Shown here in pieces: positions 61,248 to 64,000 of a DNA stretch of 64,000 nucleotides. Made by a program: the position numbers and the translations under genes. The notes beneath the pieces are model-generated. The model saw only the letters and a list, made by a program, of their open reading frames with translations. It was not told the origin of the DNA and made no database searches. Each line of letters begins with the position of its first letter. The first letter of the stretch is position 1. Source of the stretch: Pseudonocardiaceae bacterium YIM PH 21723 (lineage in GTDB: Bacteria > Actinomycetota > Actinomycetes > Mycobacteriales > Pseudonocardiaceae); contig QZFT01000030.1 in NCBI GenBank assembly GCA_003600225.1, positions 35,925 to 99,924 of the forward strand, written 5' to 3'.

Positions 61248-62858
61248 ATGACACAGCTACGACCTGCCCTTCAGTCGGACGCCGAGTTCTCTCCGGCGGC
61301 CGTGGCTGGCACACACTCTTCCGGTGTCAGCCGTTCGGAGCAGCCCACGCCTCGCGGTCTCGGCCGCTTGAGGGTCTTCCGCTCCCTGTCCGCCGTGGCG
61401 ACCGGAACCGTCGGCACCTGCCTCATCTCCCTGGCCGCCATGGGCGCCGGTGGTGTGCTGGTGCACGACCCGGTCATCTCGGACACCTCCTTCACCTGGA
61501 TCCGCTTCGGCCACGGCCGCGACCTGGCCAGCGCGCTGCTGTACATCGGCATCGCGCTGCTGGTGCTGGCCTGGGTCCGGCTCGGCCGTGACGTGCGCAA
61601 CCGCCTGGTCGGCATGCGTGGCGTGATGACCGCGATCACCGCCTGGTCGGCGCCGCTGCTGGTGGCGCCGCCGCTGTTCAGCCGGGACATCTACAGCTAC
61701 CTGGCGCAAGGCGCGCTGGCCCTGCACGGGATGGATCCGTACAAGGTCGGACCGTCGGCCATGCCCGGTCCGCTCGCCGACAACGTCAGCGCGGTGTGGC
61801 AGAACACGCCCGCGCCTTACGGCCCGCTGTTCGTGATCGTCGCCAAGGCCACCGTGTGGCTGACCGGCGACTCGCTCATCTTCGGCGTGCTGGTCCTGCG
61901 CCTGGTGATGTTCGGCGGCCTGGCGATGCTGTGCTGGTCGATGCCCGGCCTGGCCCGGCATCTGGGCGGCCGGGGCGCCACCGCGCTGTGGATCACCGCG
62001 GCCAACCCGCTGATCCTGGTGCACCTGGTCGGCGGCCCGCACAACGACATCCTGATGATCGGCTTCCTGGCCGCGGGCATGTTGCTCGCCCTGGACCACC
62101 GGTTCGTCCCGGCGATCGTGCTGATCACCCTCGGGGCGGCGGTCAAGGCCACGGCGGCGCTCGCGCTGCCGTTCGTCGTCTGGATGTGGGCGGCCACGAT
62201 GATCGGCGGCTCGCTCCGGCAACGGTTCGCGCTGTCCGCCGTGCTCGGTGGGCTGATCTCCATCGGCACGTTCACCGTGACCAGCATCGCGGCCGGCGTC
62301 GACCTGGGCTGGATCTCCGCCCTCAAGGTCTCGTCGATCGTGGTGAACTGGCTCTCGGTGCCCACCGCGATGGGGCAGATCCTGCACTCGGTGGTCGGTG
62401 TCTTCCACGACTACCGCGAGGAGCCGTTCGTCTCCGCCGGGCGCTCCATCGGTTACCTGGTGCTCGGTGCGGTGATGATCTGGCAGTGGTGGCTGGCCCG
62501 CGTCGGCGGTGTCGAGTCGGTCAAGCGGGCGGGCATGGTGCTGCTCGCGGTCGCCGCGCTCTCCCCCACCACCTTCCCCTGGTACTTCACCTGGTCTCTG
62601 GTCCTCGCGGCCGGCTTCGCCTGGTCCACCACGGCGCTGCTCTGCTCCACGTTCATGACCGTGCTGTTGATGCTGGTCACCTACCCGACCGGCAACTCCG
62701 CGCTGTACGACTGGGGCTTCATGGCGACGGCCGCGATCGCCGCCATGCTGGCCGCGTTCTCCGTGCTACAGGAAGACCCACTCGGCCTGCGCCGGCCACG
62801 GAACTCGCCCGCCTCCCCGGAACTGGGCGGAGCGTTGCCGTTGAACGTCCGTGGCTAG
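61248..62858 (+). CDS. mptA: Polyprenol-phosphomannose-dependent alpha-1,6-mannosyltransferase
   Basis: A 536-residue GT-C membrane transferase with about 12-13 helices. The first extracellular loop holds APPLFSRDIYSYLAQGALAL and GMDPYKVGP, with the acidic Asp after SR typical of MptA/MptB. VHLVGGPHNDILMIG and SPTTFPWYFTW are also family marks. It extends mannan of lipomannan using polyprenyl-phosphate-mannose. Placement beside the polyprenyl synthase fits MptA (Rv2174 position). ATG at 61248 is chosen; GTG at 61212 is possible. Confidence 0.85.
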   Translation: MTQLRPALQSDAEFSPAAVAGTHSSGVSRSEQPTPRGLGRLRVFRSLSAVATGTVGTCLISLAAMGAGGVLVHDPVISDTSFTWIRFGHGRDLASALLYIGIALLVLAWVRLGRDVRNRLVGMRGVMTAITAWSAPLLVAPPLFSRDIYSYLAQGALALHGMDPYKVGPSAMPGPLADNVSAVWQNTPAPYGPLFVIVAKATVWLTGDSLIFGVLVLRLVMFGGLAMLCWSMPGLARHLGGRGATALWITAANPLILVHLVGGPHNDILMIGFLAAGMLLALDHRFVPAIVLITLGAAVKATAALALPFVVWMWAATMIGGSLRQRFALSAVLGGLISIGTFTVTSIAAGVDLGWISALKVSSIVVNWLSVPTAMGQILHSVVGVFHDYREEPFVSAGRSIGYLVLGAVMIWQWWLARVGGVESVKRAGMVLLAVAALSPTTFPWYFTWSLVLAAGFAWSTTALLCSTFMTVLLMLVTYPTGNSALYDWGFMATAAIAAMLAAFSVLQEDPLGLRRPRNSPASPELGGALPLNVRG

Positions 62859-63753
62859 CCTGCGTGAACTGACCAGCGCGGGAATCCACGACCCGGCACT
62901 GCGCGCCGCCTACCTGCGGTGCCGGGAACTGCACGCACACCACGGCAGGTCCTATTTCCTGGCCACCCGGCTGTTGCCCGCCGCGAGTCGTCCGGCGGTG
63001 CACGCGTTGTACGGCTTCGCCCGGCTCGCCGACGACGCGGTGGACCAGGGCGGTGAGCCGGAGGCCAAGGCCCTGGCGCTGAAGGAACTGGCCACCCAGC
63101 TGGATCGCGCCCTGGAGGGCGGTCCGGTCAGTGAACCCGCGGTCCGTGCCGTCGCGGACACCGTGCGCCGGTACGAGATCCCGGTGGGGTACTTCGCCGA
63201 GTTCCTGGATTCGATGCGCGCCGACCTGACGGTGACCCACTACGCGGACTTCACCGAGCTGAGCCGGTACACGCGGGGCTCGGCCGAGGTGATCGGCCTC
63301 CAGCTGACCCGGGTCTTCGGCACCGTGGCGCCCCTCTCCGAGGCCGAGCCCTACGCCGCCGCCCTCGGAACCGCCTTCCAGCTGACCAATTTCCTGCGCG
63401 ACGTCGGCGAGGACCTCGATCGCGGCCGGGTCTATCTGCCCGCCGATGAGCTGAATGCCTTTGAGGTCAACGAGATCCGCCTCAGAGCGGCTCGCAGCAC
63501 CGGAACCCCGGATCCACGCGTGCAACGCGCTCTGGGCCATTTGGTGGCCAGGAATCAGGCCATCTACCGCCGTGCGGAACCAGGTATCGCGCTGCTGCAT
63601 CCGGCGGCCCGCCGATGCGTGCGGGCGGCGTTCGAGTTGTACCGGTCGATTTTGGACGAGATCGTCCGCGCGGATTACGACATCTTGAACCGGCGGGTGG
63701 TCGTCGGTACGCCCCGCCGGCTGGGCATCGCCGCGGCGGCGTTACTGGGCTGA
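62851..63753 (+). CDS. crtB: Phytoene synthase
   Basis: A 300-residue squalene/phytoene synthase. Motifs: YFLATRLLPAASRPAVHALY, GFARLADDAVDQGGEPEA (first Asp-rich), and LGTAFQLTNFLRDVGEDLDR followed by GRVYLPADELNAF (second). It joins two GGPP molecules. GTG at 62851 overlaps the mptA end by 8 bp, so the two are translated together. A composite repeat starts about 17 bp after its stop. Confidence 0.93.
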   Translation: MASLRELTSAGIHDPALRAAYLRCRELHAHHGRSYFLATRLLPAASRPAVHALYGFARLADDAVDQGGEPEAKALALKELATQLDRALEGGPVSEPAVRAVADTVRRYEIPVGYFAEFLDSMRADLTVTHYADFTELSRYTRGSAEVIGLQLTRVFGTVAPLSEAEPYAAALGTAFQLTNFLRDVGEDLDRGRVYLPADELNAFEVNEIRLRAARSTGTPDPRVQRALGHLVARNQAIYRRAEPGIALLHPAARRCVRAAFELYRSILDEIVRADYDILNRRVVVGTPRRLGIAAAALLG

Positions 63754-63769
63754 CTGGCTGCTGTCCGCT

Positions 63770-64000
63770 GGGGCTGGGTGGTCGTCGAAAGACGGCTTTG
63801 GAGGGGGAGATGGGCTGGGAGCTGCGTCTTTCCGGCCGGCGTGTCGGGTGGGGGCACGCCTTTCTGTGCTGTCGGGCCGCTGCGCGGGGCTTTTCAAGAT
63901 CGTGGGCGGATTTGGTGCGTTAGATGCACCCAATCCGCCCACGATCTTGAAGAATCCGGGCGACATGGTGTCGAAACGGCGCGACACGCCGCCGTGTCGC
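63770..64000. repeat. Family-3 composite long inverted repeat, copy C (cut by window end)
   Basis: Left terminal repeat GTCGTCGAAAGAC then GGCTTTGGAGG (63794), followed 48 bp later by TGTCGGGTGGGGGCACGCC (63842). The orientation is that of copy A. The centre is a different hairpin from A and B. The right terminal repeat should lie beyond 64000. Confidence 0.8.
63893..63951. repeat. Alternative central hairpin of copy C
   Basis: Arms 63893-63918 and 63926-63951 of 26 bp with one mismatch, starting TTCAAGATCGTGGGCGGATT, loop GTTAGAT. It takes the central place that in copies A and B is held by the AAAGACGATTTC hairpin. Confidence 0.88.

Overview
This 64 kb window is GC-rich actinobacterial chromosome. 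GTG starts are common, many gene pairs share 4-bp stop/start overlaps, and the markers are typical of the group: a recA-recX-DUF3046 block, a mycobacterial Sdh1-like complex, gluABCD-type glutamate uptake, accessory SecA2, an ECF42-type sigma factor with a DGPF partner, DasR-like operators before chitin genes, and a lppM-metF-idsA2-mptA locus. Pseudonocardiaceae is my best guess for the family; that is inference, since there is no rRNA to anchor it. I saw no tRNA, rRNA, CRISPR array, prophage or transposase gene.

Layout. 0-5 kb: TetR regulator, methyltransferase, and an ABC-2 efflux operon with its own sensor kinase and response regulator. 5-11.5 kb: glutamate-type ABC importer, a TetR/MpaB divergent pair with a clear operator, a VOC protein and a truncated solute-binding lipoprotein. 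11.5-16.6 kb: MFS exporter with an extra C-terminal domain, HAD dehalogenase, Uma2 nuclease, secreted lamin-tail protein. 16.7-22.2 kb: GH20 hexosaminidase and the sdh operon. 22.5-29.7 kb: LysR/SDR pair, a SWIM protein and a run of housekeeping enzymes. 29.9-33.4 kb: recX, recA with an SOS box, DUF4383 and DUF3046. 33.4-36.7 kb: GH18 chitinase and two metallo-beta-lactamase-fold paralogues. 36.8-43.3 kb: Lhr helicase and a frameshifted BCCT transporter. 43.3-50.6 kb: small proteins, a kinase-like protein, SecA2, an ECF42 fusion with its DGPF partner, and a broken acetyltransferase. 50.7-55.3 kb: a HEPN/isomerase operon behind two SOS-type boxes, GNAT, secreted protein, DUF885 peptidase. 55.4-63.8 kb: lppM, metF, DUF3558 lipoprotein, GGPP synthase, crtI, mptA and crtB.

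The most unusual content is in the spaces between genes. Three families of near-perfect palindromes recur. Family 1 (core CCGAAGTTGACGATGTTCGG, about 50 bp, seven copies) sits just after stop codons. Its arm differences are always G-U pairs in the transcript of the preceding gene, and one copy replaces the middle of an acetyltransferase gene. Family 2 (GCACTTTC...GAAAGTGC, three copies) lies after recA, after the GGPP synthase gene, and in frame inside the Lhr helicase gene. Family 3 is a 420-490 bp composite long inverted repeat (two full copies and one cut by the window end) with about 50-bp terminal repeats, an internal motif at fixed spacing and an exchangeable central hairpin. None carries an obvious protein, so they look like non-autonomous repeats, at least some of which also act as RNA 3'-end structures.
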